A program made the translations under genes and the position numbers. Of a stretch of DNA of 64,000 nt, positions 42,755 to 51,387 are shown piece by piece (the stretch's first letter is position 1; the number at the start of each line of letters is the position of its first letter). The DNA is from Flavobacterium sp. UBA7665. Lineage in GTDB: Bacteria; Bacteroidota; Bacteroidia; Flavobacteriales; Flavobacteriaceae. Location of the stretch: contig DLHP01000011.1 in NCBI GenBank assembly GCA_002483285.1, positions 1 through 64,000 on the forward strand, given 5' to 3'. The notes under the pieces were generated by a model. The model was not told the DNA's origin. It did no database searches and saw only the letters and a program-made list of their open reading frames with translations.

Positions 42755-44851
42755 TTAGAAATTGAACTTCAATCGGTTGTCTTCTATATCAGCATCTTCT
42801 TTCAACGCTGGGATAACCCTTCCGGAGTAACCGGCCACTTGGGCTTTCACCTTGTTGACATACTCTGAGTGGTTTTTCAAGGCTGGCGCTTTGGTGATTG
42901 CAGTTGGCTTAACTACGTAAACGCCTGCGGTACCATCAATTGGAGCAGATACTTTTCCTGTCCCGATTGCGAAGGCAGTACCTACTACTTTCTTCTCAAA
43001 ACCTGCACTTGGGATGTTTGGATTCTCGATTGTCAAATCAATAGCTTGCTGAACGGTTGAACCCGAAGCAGTAGCGATCGCCTCTAAAGTACTTCCTTTC
43101 ATCTTAGCCTTAAGCATTTCTGCTTTCTTCTTATTTTTGAGGATCGGCTCGATGCCTGGTCTTGCATCATCAACAGCCATCATTCCTTTTTCATTCACCT
43201 TTTTAAGCTTGGCAATGACGTTGCCCATGTTGGCTACTTCAAAACGTTTAACATTGCCTACGTTGGTTCCTTTTTCAAATGCCCAACGCACGATTTGTCT
43301 TTGTGAACCGACACCGCCAAACATTTCGTCCATCGCTTTTACTTTCACCGAAGGATTCACGGTAAGTCCTGCTGCTTTGGCTGTTTTTTCGAAATCTTTG
43401 CTGTTTGCGTCCATTTCAAATTTTACCGCTTTGGTGTACAATTGGTCGGTCGTAGCTTCGGATGCTTCGATTTTGCGCGCAATAGTCGCCAAACGAACGG
43501 CATCTTGCTTGTCTGTAATGTTGATGATGTGGAAACCAAATTCTGTTTCTACCAAGCCTACTTTTCCAACAGGGTTGTTGAACACGAAGTCATTGAATGG
43601 TTTTACCATACGACCTTGCTCAAAATAACCCAAATCCCCGCCTTGGTTCGCTGATGAATCGTCGGAGTTGGTGAGTGCCAACATCAGGAAAGTAGATGGA
43701 TTGGCTTGTACTTGTGCCAACAAAGACTCGGCTTTCGCTTTGGCTTGTTCCTTGGTTCTCTTTTCTTTTTTGTTTGGTACTTGGGTACCTTCCCAACTGA
43801 TTAGGATGTGGCTGGCCTTTGCAGTAGCGCCGGCTTTTCTACCCACCGCTTTTGAGATGCAGTAGTAGTTGTCACGCATATAAGGACCATAAAGTTCTCC
43901 AACCGGAAGATTGAACAACGCCTCAGCGTGTTGTACCGGCAAATCTTTTTTAGCTACATAAGTAGAATCGTAAGGGACGTCAGAATTCGCGTTTACGAAT
44001 TCGATGTTGTTAGCAGCGCCTTTGAATCCTGGCAAAGTATCGTTTTTGCCGGTTGACTCGTTGTAAACCACGCGGCTGTTGAGCAATCCGTCGATGCTTT
44101 TCTTGATATCGGCCTCGTCGGCAGCAGAAGGTTTGTCTTCTACGAGTACGTACTCTACTTCACGGGTTTCCTCCGATTTGTAACGTTTCTCGTTTTTCTT
44201 CATGTACTCGGTGATTTCGGCATCCGAAATTTTCACGTCGGCATCCTTGATCGTCGTATATAAAACGGCAACATAGTCAAAACTCACTTTGTTGGCTTCC
44301 ATTTCATATTTGAGTTTGCCTTCGGCGTCTGTAGTGTACATACCCGCTTTTACCAAAGTATTGTAAATCTGGTATTTGGCATTGAGCTCTGCGTCTTTTT
44401 CGCGGTCCTTAATATATTGTGCCTGCTCAGGGTTTGATTTGAAAAACTCCTTGAACTTGGCTACATCAAATTGGCCGGCAGTCTGGAACGTTGGGTTTTG
44501 GCCGATGTTGGGATCACTCTTGAAAGTCTCCATAATGTGTTTCTCACCAGTAAGGATGCCCAATTTCTCGAATTGGTCAGCGAGCAATGCAATAGAAACC
44601 TCTTGGTCCCAAACACGGTTTACCGCTTGGGCAGGCGTCATGCCTTGCTGTCCGCTTTTTTCAACATTGCTCACTTTGATTCGGAAATCCTCAAACGCGA
44701 TATCTTTCCCGTTCACGCTTCCTACGTATTTACCCATTTGGTTGAATCCTCCTTGATTGAATAAATCGCCGATGATAAATGCTAACAAACAGAAACCAAT
44801 AACCAATATTAGAAGTAGTGACCGTTGTCTGATTTTTTGTAAAACTGCCAT
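42755..44851 (-). CDS. ppiD: PpiD-like membrane-anchored peptidyl-prolyl isomerase
   Basis: A 698-aa periplasmic foldase anchored by one N-terminal helix (about 11-30). It has an N-terminal SurA/PpiD chaperone region (about 35-240) and a parvulin domain: ASHILISWEG, then GGDLGYFEQGRMVKPFNDFVF and TEFGFHIINI. A long C-terminal region completes the protein. This is the PpiD layout (helix, chaperone, PPIase) rather than soluble SurA. It probably assists outer-membrane protein folding. It is 108 bp downstream of the CNNM gene on the same strand and may have its own promoter. Confidence 0.9.
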   Translation of the reverse strand: MAVLQKIRQRSLLLILVIGFCLLAFIIGDLFNQGGFNQMGKYVGSVNGKDIAFEDFRIKVSNVEKSGQQGMTPAQAVNRVWDQEVSIALLADQFEKLGILTGEKHIMETFKSDPNIGQNPTFQTAGQFDVAKFKEFFKSNPEQAQYIKDREKDAELNAKYQIYNTLVKAGMYTTDAEGKLKYEMEANKVSFDYVAVLYTTIKDADVKISDAEITEYMKKNEKRYKSEETREVEYVLVEDKPSAADEADIKKSIDGLLNSRVVYNESTGKNDTLPGFKGAANNIEFVNANSDVPYDSTYVAKKDLPVQHAEALFNLPVGELYGPYMRDNYYCISKAVGRKAGATAKASHILISWEGTQVPNKKEKRTKEQAKAKAESLLAQVQANPSTFLMLALTNSDDSSANQGGDLGYFEQGRMVKPFNDFVFNNPVGKVGLVETEFGFHIINITDKQDAVRLATIARKIEASEATTDQLYTKAVKFEMDANSKDFEKTAKAAGLTVNPSVKVKAMDEMFGGVGSQRQIVRWAFEKGTNVGNVKRFEVANMGNVIAKLKKVNEKGMMAVDDARPGIEPILKNKKKAEMLKAKMKGSTLEAIATASGSTVQQAIDLTIENPNIPSAGFEKKVVGTAFAIGTGKVSAPIDGTAGVYVVKPTAITKAPALKNHSEYVNKVKAQVAGYSGRVIPALKEDADIEDNRLKFNF

Positions 44852-44959
44852 TTTTATTATTGTTAATTTTTAATTCAGTTTGCGAAAATACAATTATCTA
44901 TTTAATAACCATATTTATGCACCTATAATTTGCACGAAATTTTATTTTTTTCAGAAAAC

Positions 44960-46222
44960 CTATCCGATGGCTTTCATTTTGACCAATTCTATCTTCTTAT
45001 TGGTGGCCTGCTCGATGGTGAAATGGTATTTTTCTATGACAATCTGCTCGTTCGTTTGAGGGATATCTTTGGTGAAATCGACGATAAAACCGCCCAGTGT
45101 GGTGTACGAATCGCTCTCGGGCAAATCCAGTTTGTATTGCTCATTGAGATAGGCCACATCGAGCCGTGAGGAAAACAAGTATTCTCCTTCGGCGAGTTGC
45201 TGCTCGGTGTGTTCTTCTTCGAGCGCATCGTGTTCGTCCTCGATTTCACCAAAAAGTTCTTCGACGATGTCCTCCACGGTAATCATGCCTGCCGTACCGC
45301 CATATTCGTCGAGCACGATGGCAATACTCTTGCGCTTTTTAGTAAGCTGTTCGAGTACGTCTTTGATAAAAATGGTTTCGGGGACAAACTCTACCGGGAT
45401 CATCACCGACTTGATCGTGCGTGGTTTCTTGAACAAATCAAACGAATGCACATAGCCCAGGATATCGTCTAGCGAGTTTTGGTACACCAGGATTTTAGAA
45501 TAGCCTGTGGCGATGAATTTCTCGCGCAGTTCGGCTACCGAATCGTAAATCTCCACCGCCGAAATCTCGGTACGCGGCGACATAATATCGCGCGCCTTCA
45601 CACCCGAAAACTCGAGTGCATTCTGGAAAATCTGGATTTCTGAATCGAGGTTTTCATGGTCTTCTACGCTACTCATCTGCTCAGAAATGTAATTGCCGAG
45701 TTCAATTTTTGTAAAAAAGAGCGGGATTTGGTCGCCTTCGGTCTTGAAGAATTTTTTGAGGATGAAATCTGAAATCCAAATCAGGAAGGTCGAAATGAAA
45801 TAGAACAACACGTAAAAAAAATAGGCGGGAACCGCAAAAATCTTGATCAGGCTGTTGGCATAAATCTGGAAAAACACTTTTGGAATAAACTCCGACGTGA
45901 TCAAAACAACAACCGTAGAGATTGTGGTTTGGATGAGCACGTTTGAAACGCCGTTCAATCCGTAACCCAAGCCTACAAACCAATGCATGATGAGTTCGCC
46001 CATGAAAAAACCGTAAACGACCAGTACAATGGTATTGCCGATAAGCATCGACACGATGAACTGCGAAGGTTTTTCTGTTAGTTTGGTGAGGATTCCCGAC
46101 AGGAAATTATCCTGCTTCTTCTCTATTTCAAGATAGATTTTATTGGAGGATACGAATGCGATTTCCATTCCCGAAAAAAAGGCAGCCAATATCAGACAAA
46201 TGATGATGATGCCTATTTCCAT
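44960..46222 (-). CDS. CNNM/CorC hemolysin-family membrane protein
   Basis: A 420-aa protein with an N-terminal CNNM (DUF21) domain of about four helices (1-190), a CBS pair (about 200-325, including ARDIMSPRTEISAVEIYD and VLDEYGGTAGMITVEDIVEELFGEI) and a C-terminal CorC_HlyC domain (about 340-415). The family is linked to magnesium/cobalt efflux and, in flavobacteria, includes GldE of gliding motility. No gldD-like neighbour is present, so a GldE label is not justified. It starts three bases after the 63-aa gene. Confidence 0.92.
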   Translation of the reverse strand: MEIGIIIICLILAAFFSGMEIAFVSSNKIYLEIEKKQDNFLSGILTKLTEKPSQFIVSMLIGNTIVLVVYGFFMGELIMHWFVGLGYGLNGVSNVLIQTTISTVVVLITSEFIPKVFFQIYANSLIKIFAVPAYFFYVLFYFISTFLIWISDFILKKFFKTEGDQIPLFFTKIELGNYISEQMSSVEDHENLDSEIQIFQNALEFSGVKARDIMSPRTEISAVEIYDSVAELREKFIATGYSKILVYQNSLDDILGYVHSFDLFKKPRTIKSVMIPVEFVPETIFIKDVLEQLTKKRKSIAIVLDEYGGTAGMITVEDIVEELFGEIEDEHDALEEEHTEQQLAEGEYLFSSRLDVAYLNEQYKLDLPESDSYTTLGGFIVDFTKDIPQTNEQIVIEKYHFTIEQATNKKIELVKMKAIG

Positions 46223-46225
46223 GGA

Positions 46226-46417
46226 TTAGGGCTTCTTGTTTTGGTCTTCGAATTTTCTGGCAAAACGCCTGCGGAAGAAAAACATGAAGATGGCCAGTCC
46301 CGCAATGATAAAACTCAACCAGGGTTTTTCGGGCTGGTTCCATTTAGAAATGCCGTCATAGATAAAGTACAACCCAAAAACAAGGTAAACGTATTGCGTA
46401 AATTTTAAGTAATTCAT
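46226..46417 (-). CDS. Small two-helix membrane protein (63 aa)
   Basis: A 63-aa protein with two predicted helices (about 8-24 and 33-48) and a basic C-terminal tail (RRRFARKFEDQNKKP). It fits tightly between lptC (six-base gap) and the CNNM gene (three-base gap) on the same strand, so it is very likely expressed. No domain is recognised; its place suggests a link to envelope function. Confidence 0.75.
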   Translation of the reverse strand: MNYLKFTQYVYLVFGLYFIYDGISKWNQPEKPWLSFIIAGLAIFMFFFRRRFARKFEDQNKKP

Positions 46418-46423
46418 GGTTTT

Positions 46424-46981
46424 TTATTTGTTCGGCTCATCGATGGCGCCGTTGATGCGTTGCGAGTTGACGATTTTGAAATCTTTGCTAAAGTCTATCC
46501 CTTCTCCGTAGGAAACGCCTTTGGGGTCTGTAAATTTAAACTTTTTTTCTGTAAAAAACCATTCGTTTTTCTGGTCAAAATAGAGCTGCTCGGTCTCCAT
46601 GAGCTGGCCGGTCTCGTTAGAGATTTTCACGTTGCGCTGCAAGTCGATGATGTCTGTCCCCTTAAAGGTGACGCCGTAGTCGGCATGGATGTAGGTCTTT
46701 TTGCCTTTGTTGTCAAACATGGTCACATCAACGCCTTTTGGGAACTCGGTAAACGGGAATTCGACCGCGGCGTAATCGAGCATCTTTGGGCTTTTCAGGA
46801 TCGATTTGATGCGTCCCGAATCGGTGTATTTGAGATTGAAGTCGTCGGCTTCCCCACTCGGGATAAACTCAGAGTAGTTGATTTTCTGCACCTCCTTGAA
46901 ATTGCTTTCACAACTCCACAAGAATGCCACGGCAAAAACAGCCGCAACCGGAGCAAGCAATGAGGGCATTTTTATACGCAT
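46424..46981 (-). CDS. lptC: LptC, LPS export periplasmic protein (lipoprotein form)
   Basis: A 185-aa LptC family protein linking the LptB2FG ABC transporter to the LptA bridge in lipopolysaccharide export. The beta-jellyroll region runs from about residue 35 to 160, including DFNLKYTDSGRIKSILKSP and FTEFPKGVDVTMFDNKG. The N-terminus has a lipobox-like FLWSC (Cys24) instead of the transmembrane helix of E. coli LptC, so it is probably a lipoprotein. It is in the coaX-orf-lptC cluster, 12 bases downstream of the outer-membrane protein gene. Confidence 0.88.
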   Translation of the reverse strand: MRIKMPSLLAPVAAVFAVAFLWSCESNFKEVQKINYSEFIPSGEADDFNLKYTDSGRIKSILKSPKMLDYAAVEFPFTEFPKGVDVTMFDNKGKKTYIHADYGVTFKGTDIIDLQRNVKISNETGQLMETEQLYFDQKNEWFFTEKKFKFTDPKGVSYGEGIDFSKDFKIVNSQRINGAIDEPNK

Positions 46982-46993
46982 CGGGCGCTGGGT

Positions 46994-48247
46994 TTAGTCA
47001 AATTTACTGCGTACAAACCATTTGTCGTTGAACGAAAAGCTCATGATGACATTGGTGTAATTCTCCTCTACCAGGTTGGCTTTGGCGGTTCCCCTGCGGC
47101 CGTACTCTACACCAAGGTTGATATTCGAGAACAATCCGCCGAGCGGAAAACCAAATCCGCCGGTCACCGCGTAATCCTTGATAGACTCCTGGCGGATCAC
47201 CAATCCTGTTTTTTCATAGCGGAATCCTGCGCGGTACGTCACACGCTTAAAGTAACCCGAGAACGCACTGTAATTGGGCACATAATAACCTCCCACGCTG
47301 TATTGGAAACCGTTTTCAAAGCTCGCTTGGTTCAGGTCAGAAAATCGGTTGCCAAAACTGCTGCTCTGCTTTAGAAGTAGTTCAGTACCCAACATCCATT
47401 TTTTAGCCTGGCCGTATCCCAAACCAATGGTAACCTGTGTAGGCAATTTAACAGTGTTCTTATTGGTAATCGGGTCGAACGAATCTAAAATAACAGGCGT
47501 AGTGCCTTCTAGCGCAAATTGCACCGAAGAAACGGTCCTGGTGTTGTTGCTGCGTAAATTGCTTTGCGGTGTCACCGAGACGCTGGCAGAAAGGTTGCGC
47601 TTGCCCCATTTTCTCTGATACATCGCACCGAGCCTAAAGCTCAATCCAGACATTTCTGACCGATTGACCTCCATGGCTCCATTCTGGACCTCAAGGGTCC
47701 TTAAGTATTGGGTGTTGGTGGTTTCTATGCTCCCAAAATTGTACAACACGTCTACACCAAGGCTCAGGTTTTTATTGATTTCATATCCATAACCTACAAA
47801 TACGCGGTTCAATCCACCTTCTCCATTGTAACGCAAGATTTGGTCTGCGTAATCGCCCGTGCTCACGCGATACCCCACCGATGAATACGGCAAAAGCCCT
47901 AATGCCACCGTTGCTTTCTTGAAAAGCGGCATACCAATGGCCATGTAATCTACGGTTGTACGCTGCGCTTTGTCGGTACCTTCATAAGATTCGAGGTTGG
48001 TCTGGTTGTAACCCGCACCAATTGTAAAGGTAGACAGCTTCAAGCCCGAGTAAGAAGCGGGGTTCTGCAAATTGATGTGGATGCTATCCGAAAAAACAGC
48101 AACACTACCCATCAAACGGTTTTCGACCGTTCCCTTGAAGCGGACATCGCCGATACCGTAAAATGAATAGGGAGAAGAAGTGGCTTGTTGCGCAAAGGTT
48201 GCCAGCGAGAAAAGTACGAATACCGGCAGGAAGATTTTCTTAATCAT
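46994..48247 (-). CDS. Outer-membrane beta-barrel protein, FadL/OmpP1-like
   Basis: A 417-aa protein with signal MIKKIFLPVFVLFSLATFAQ and many amphipathic beta-strands, starting SPYSFYGIGDVRFKGTVENRLMG and ending with an aromatic-rich strand (NVIMSFSFNDKWFVRSKFD). The N-terminal plug-like region and size resemble FadL/OmpP1 transporters, but I do not see a decisive substrate motif. It overlaps coaX by eight bases and precedes lptC, a close arrangement that suggests an envelope role. Confidence 0.75.
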   Translation of the reverse strand: MIKKIFLPVFVLFSLATFAQQATSSPYSFYGIGDVRFKGTVENRLMGSVAVFSDSIHINLQNPASYSGLKLSTFTIGAGYNQTNLESYEGTDKAQRTTVDYMAIGMPLFKKATVALGLLPYSSVGYRVSTGDYADQILRYNGEGGLNRVFVGYGYEINKNLSLGVDVLYNFGSIETTNTQYLRTLEVQNGAMEVNRSEMSGLSFRLGAMYQRKWGKRNLSASVSVTPQSNLRSNNTRTVSSVQFALEGTTPVILDSFDPITNKNTVKLPTQVTIGLGYGQAKKWMLGTELLLKQSSSFGNRFSDLNQASFENGFQYSVGGYYVPNYSAFSGYFKRVTYRAGFRYEKTGLVIRQESIKDYAVTGGFGFPLGGLFSNINLGVEYGRRGTAKANLVEENYTNVIMSFSFNDKWFVRSKFD

Positions 48248-48974
48248 TTTTGATTTTGTGTTGAAACGTTTGGTTCAGGCTCTCTAAAAGAAAATTTGAA
48301 TTGGCAAATATGGTATTTTTTAATCGGTTAGCCAAAAATTCGGCATCACCGCCAGTTAAAATTATTATAAATTTTGGGTAGCGTTCGCGGTACTGCCCAA
48401 TGAATCCGTCTATTTCATGGGCCAAGCCCTGTACGATTCCCGAGTGGATGGATTGGTCTGTAGCGTTCCCGATAAAATCCTGCGGCGATTCCTTTTGAAG
48501 CAACGGCAACTTGGCCGTAAACCGGTTCAGCGATTCATAGCGCAACCGCAATCCGGGCGATATCGCGCCACCCAAATAACGATCGCCTGCATCGATGAAA
48601 TCATAAGTCACGCAAGTCCCAGCATCGATGACCAAACGATTCTCGTTGGGAAACTTCCAAACGGCGCCCGCGGCCAACACCATACGGTCTATACCTAAGG
48701 TTTGTGGCGTAGTGTAGCGGTTCTCAAACGGGAAATGGTCGTGGTGCGAAATAAAGTGGATATTGGTACTCGAAGCAAACGACAAAAACACTTCTTTATC
48801 GATCCCGCCTACCGAAGCTACGATCCAATCTCGGCAATCGGGGTAGGTCTGCAAAATTTTCGACAAATTAATTTCGAGTTCGGTTTTGTCAAAAACCAAC
48901 TGCACCAAAATGGTATCGTGCTTAAAGACAGCAGCTTTAATCCTGGTATTTCCGATATCAACAGCGAGCAGCAT
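48240..48974 (-). CDS. coaX: Type III pantothenate kinase
   Basis: A 244-aa CoaX kinase that phosphorylates pantothenate in the first committed step of coenzyme A synthesis. ASKHA-fold motifs are MLLAVDIGNTRIKAAVF (ATP binding), PQTLGIDRMVLAAGA, VIDAGTCVTYDFID, GGAISPGLRLRYESLN and ILTGGDAEFLAN. Type III enzymes need a monovalent cation and are not strongly inhibited by CoA. It is the first gene of the minus-strand envelope cluster, and its 3' end overlaps the next gene by eight bases. Confidence 0.96.
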   Translation of the reverse strand: MLLAVDIGNTRIKAAVFKHDTILVQLVFDKTELEINLSKILQTYPDCRDWIVASVGGIDKEVFLSFASSTNIHFISHHDHFPFENRYTTPQTLGIDRMVLAAGAVWKFPNENRLVIDAGTCVTYDFIDAGDRYLGGAISPGLRLRYESLNRFTAKLPLLQKESPQDFIGNATDQSIHSGIVQGLAHEIDGFIGQYRERYPKFIIILTGGDAEFLANRLKNTIFANSNFLLESLNQTFQHKIKND

Positions 48975-49026
48975 ACGATTGGTTTGAGGCCGCGAAGTTA
49001 CGAATTGATTTTTTTTAAAATTTGTT

Positions 49027-49056
49027 TTGGATAAATTAAAAATCGTCCTATATTTG
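49027..49056 (+). promoter_or_regulatory. Bacteroidota promoter of tRNA-Phe
   Basis: TTG at 49027-49029 and TATATTTG at 49049-49056 are separated by 19 bases. This is the full TTG-N19-TAnnTTTG consensus and the best promoter in the window. Transcription should start a few bases after 49056. Confidence 0.85.
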
Positions 49057-49074
49057 CAGCCGCATCAAGCGAAC

Positions 49075-49147
49075 GGTACCTTAGCTCAGATGGTAGAGCA
49101 ATGGACTGAAAATCCATGTGTCCCTGGTTCGATCCCTGGAGGTACCA
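49075..49147 (+). tRNA. tRNA-Phe (GAA)
   Basis: A 73-nt tRNA. The acceptor stem pairs 49075-49081 with 49140-49146. The D arm has GCTC/GAGC. The anticodon arm is ATGGA-CTGAAAA-TCCAT with anticodon GAA. The variable loop is GTGTC and the T loop TTCGATC. The T stem is CCTGG on both sides, leaving a U-U mismatch at its middle pair. The CCA end is not encoded (A then CAA). A strong promoter lies upstream and a terminator starts at 49150. Confidence 0.96.
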
Positions 49148-49149
49148 CA

Positions 49150-49178
49150 AACCCGAAATGAAAGTTTCGGGTTTTTTG
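49150..49178 (+). terminator. Terminator of tRNA-Phe
   Basis: Arms 49150-49158 (AACCCGAAA) and 49165-49173 (TTTCGGGTT) have a 6-base loop, followed by T. It begins two bases after the tRNA end. Confidence 0.92.
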
Positions 49179-49244
49179 TTTTAAAGAAATCACAAATGCA
49201 CTTCCCACACCGCGATTTATACCTACATTTAGTAGACAAGCTAA

Positions 49245-50807
49245 ATGTGCATGGAAAAGCGAAAAAAAATCATCCTCGGCGTCCTAATCTTTATAGGCCT
49301 CTTACTCCTAATCAGTATCGGCGTCAATTTTTGGATCAAAACCCAACTACCCAAACTCATCAACAAGCAAAGCGAGGCTTACGCCATTGCGTATAAAAGC
49401 ATCGACGTAGCCGTATTTTCGGGCCATGTCGATATCACCGATGCCACAATCGTTCCGCGGGCCACACTCAACGATACCGCCAACAAAGCCGGGATTTACG
49501 TCAAGGTCAAAAAAATCCAAATCCGCAATTTCAAAATTTGGAGTGTACTTTTCAGCGATAAAATTTCGGCGAGAAGTTTGTCGTTGACCTCGCCCGAAAT
49601 TACTTTATACCAAAAAACCGATAAAGACAAACACCGCGAGAACCTCAAAGATGATGTGATCAAACCGTTTGAAAAAATTATCTCGGTCTCGGATTTTTTC
49701 ATTTACAACGGCGATTTCAGGATCATGGCTGCGCAAAAAAACAAAGCTGTTTTGGCCGTAACCAATGTTAACCTTTCCATTGACGGGATCAAAGTAACCG
49801 ATGCCATCCTCAAAAGCAAAATCCCATTCGGCTATGAAGCCTACAAACTTTCGTGCGACAGCCTGTATGCGAGCGTAAGTCCCGCTTACGACGTCATCAG
49901 CAAAAAAATACAATCCACCAACAAGGATTTGCATATCGCCAAACTGCGATTGGTGCCTACCCAAACGCGGCGGCAGTTTGTAAAAAGCCTTAAAACCGAG
50001 AAAGACCAATTCAACGTTTCGGCTCAAGACATCACGCTGCAAAATCTTGAGTGGGGTTATAAGGGCGACGATTTGTTTGTGCGCACCTCACTGGCCACCA
50101 TCAACAACTGCCACGCCGACGTGTACCGCAACAAAATGCCAGCCGATGACCTGACTAAAAAACTGTTGTACAATAAAGTGCTGCGCGACCTCGACTTTGA
50201 GCTTCAGGTAGACACTTTAAAAATCAAGAACTCGCTTGTGGTGTATGAGGAGGAAAAGTCGTTTGACAAAGGTTCGGGTAAAATAATCTTCAACAAGTTC
50301 CATCTCACCGCCACCAACATTTGCAGCGGGTTCAATCGCCAGAAAGCCGACGACCTCAAAATCAAAATACAATGCCTGTTCCAGGACAGTTCGCCGCTGG
50401 ATGTAGACTGGTCGCTCAACATCCTGGATAAAACCGACGGCTTCAGCATCATGGGAACCGTACGCAATTTCAATGTAGAAAAAATAGACCCTTTCTTAAA
50501 ACCATATATGAATGCGTCGGCCAAAGGTGTCCTTGACCAGGTACATTTTAAATTCAAAGGGAATGACCTGCGCGATTCGGGCCAGTTTGCCATCAAGTAT
50601 GACAACCTCAAACTCAAGATTTACCAAAAAGACGACCGCGGCAAAGTGAACAAACTCCTCACGGCGGTGGGAAATTTACTGGTCAAGAATGACAGCAAAG
50701 GCCAAGTGAAAAGCACCGATGTGGCGCTCGAGCGCATCCCCGAAAAGTCATTTTACAACTTCTTGTGGCGCAGTGTGGCCGAGGGACTCAAGAAAACGTT
50801 GATCTAA
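49245..50807 (+). CDS. AsmA/DUF748-like periplasmic protein
   Basis: A 520-aa protein anchored by one N-terminal helix (about 9-29) with a long beta-rich periplasmic part. The pattern of repeated strands, the VDITDATIVPRATL-type segments early on and the C-terminal ASAKGVLDQVHFKFKGNDL region resemble AsmA-like/DUF748 proteins. Such proteins form hydrophobic grooves that move phospholipid between membranes or assist outer-membrane assembly. It is much shorter than TamB or YhdP. Its function in this group is not known. It follows the tRNA terminator and shares CTAA with the stop of the convergent gene. Confidence 0.7.
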   Translation: MCMEKRKKIILGVLIFIGLLLLISIGVNFWIKTQLPKLINKQSEAYAIAYKSIDVAVFSGHVDITDATIVPRATLNDTANKAGIYVKVKKIQIRNFKIWSVLFSDKISARSLSLTSPEITLYQKTDKDKHRENLKDDVIKPFEKIISVSDFFIYNGDFRIMAAQKNKAVLAVTNVNLSIDGIKVTDAILKSKIPFGYEAYKLSCDSLYASVSPAYDVISKKIQSTNKDLHIAKLRLVPTQTRRQFVKSLKTEKDQFNVSAQDITLQNLEWGYKGDDLFVRTSLATINNCHADVYRNKMPADDLTKKLLYNKVLRDLDFELQVDTLKIKNSLVVYEEEKSFDKGSGKIIFNKFHLTATNICSGFNRQKADDLKIKIQCLFQDSSPLDVDWSLNILDKTDGFSIMGTVRNFNVEKIDPFLKPYMNASAKGVLDQVHFKFKGNDLRDSGQFAIKYDNLKLKIYQKDDRGKVNKLLTAVGNLLVKNDSKGQVKSTDVALERIPEKSFYNFLWRSVAEGLKKTLI

Positions 50808-51166
50808 CTCGAAACCCAATCCACCGCCGCTTCAAACTCGTTTTTTTTAAACCCTTTAAATTCACCCGGAATTAGATAACTAAAGGCGTTGGTGAATTTG
50901 ATGATCTTTTCAGAATCGGTCACAATGGCTGCACGGTGCCATTTGGTTATATTCTTCAGCCCCAGTAACGCGTCCTGAACCCAGGCTCCGGCGGTGAAAT
51001 TTTCAAGATCGGTATCCAGTTGTAACAGGAAATTAAGTTCACCTTCACGCGCCACGAGTCGATCTACCTGGGGCATCACTACGTTTTGAAAATCTTCTTG
51101 CGTCACTTCGCCTGCCGCGCGAAACGCCACTATATTTGCGGGCACATTGAGCATCAATTGTATCAT
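50804..51166 (-). CDS. SpoIIAA-like (STAS-fold) protein
   Basis: A 120-aa cytoplasmic protein with the SpoIIAA-like fold: a first strand MIQLMLNVPANIVAFRAAGEVT, the QVDRLVAREGELNFLLQLD region and HRAAIVTDSEKIIKFTNAF. The family shares the fold of anti-sigma antagonists and CRAL-TRIO proteins but lacks the phosphorylatable Ser of real SpoIIAA, so a sigma-regulatory role should not be assumed. The start is ATG at 51166; 221 bp of non-coding sequence containing repeat copy B separate it from queG. Confidence 0.85.
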   Translation of the reverse strand: MIQLMLNVPANIVAFRAAGEVTQEDFQNVVMPQVDRLVAREGELNFLLQLDTDLENFTAGAWVQDALLGLKNITKWHRAAIVTDSEKIIKFTNAFSYLIPGEFKGFKKNEFEAAVDWVSS

Positions 51167-51308
51167 GACTTTGTTGTTTTGAATGGCAAATCGCCAAATC
51201 GTTAGCCACAAATTTGCGGGAAAAGCGTCGAAAATGCTTTATAGCTTTCGCCGAATCGTTTACAGAATTTGGGAATGGTTCTTTTTTGGGCGTGCCGCGA
51301 GCGGCCAG

Positions 51309-51359
51309 GCTGTACGCTTTTATCTTTTTACCCTGCGGGATAAAAAGGATAACCGCTGC
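51309..51359 (-). repeat. Structured intergenic element (copy B) downstream of queG
   Basis: On the minus strand it reads GCAGCGG (51359-51353), ATCCTTTTTATCCCGCAGGG, then TAAAAAGATAAAAGCGTACAGC. It shares GCAGCGG, ATCCTTTT, AAAAGATA and AGCGnAnAGC with copy A at 98-152; the hairpin between them differs. It lies in the 221-bp gap 51167-51387, which has no gene I support. Confidence 0.6.
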
Positions 51360-51387
51360 CATCCTTCACGCGGGTGTCACCGGCGGC

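Noticed and set aside
44960..46222. Gliding protein GldE
   Set aside because: It has the same domain layout, but no gldD or single-strand-binding gene is next to it; general CNNM/CorC annotation is safer.
50804..51166. Anti-sigma factor antagonist
   Set aside because: The fold is SpoIIAA-like, but the phosphorylated Ser motif and any partner anti-sigma gene are missing.
51045..51362. 105-codon minus-strand frame overlapping the SpoIIAA-like gene and repeat copy B
   Set aside because: Its first residues come from the translated repeat element and it overlaps a better supported gene in another frame.
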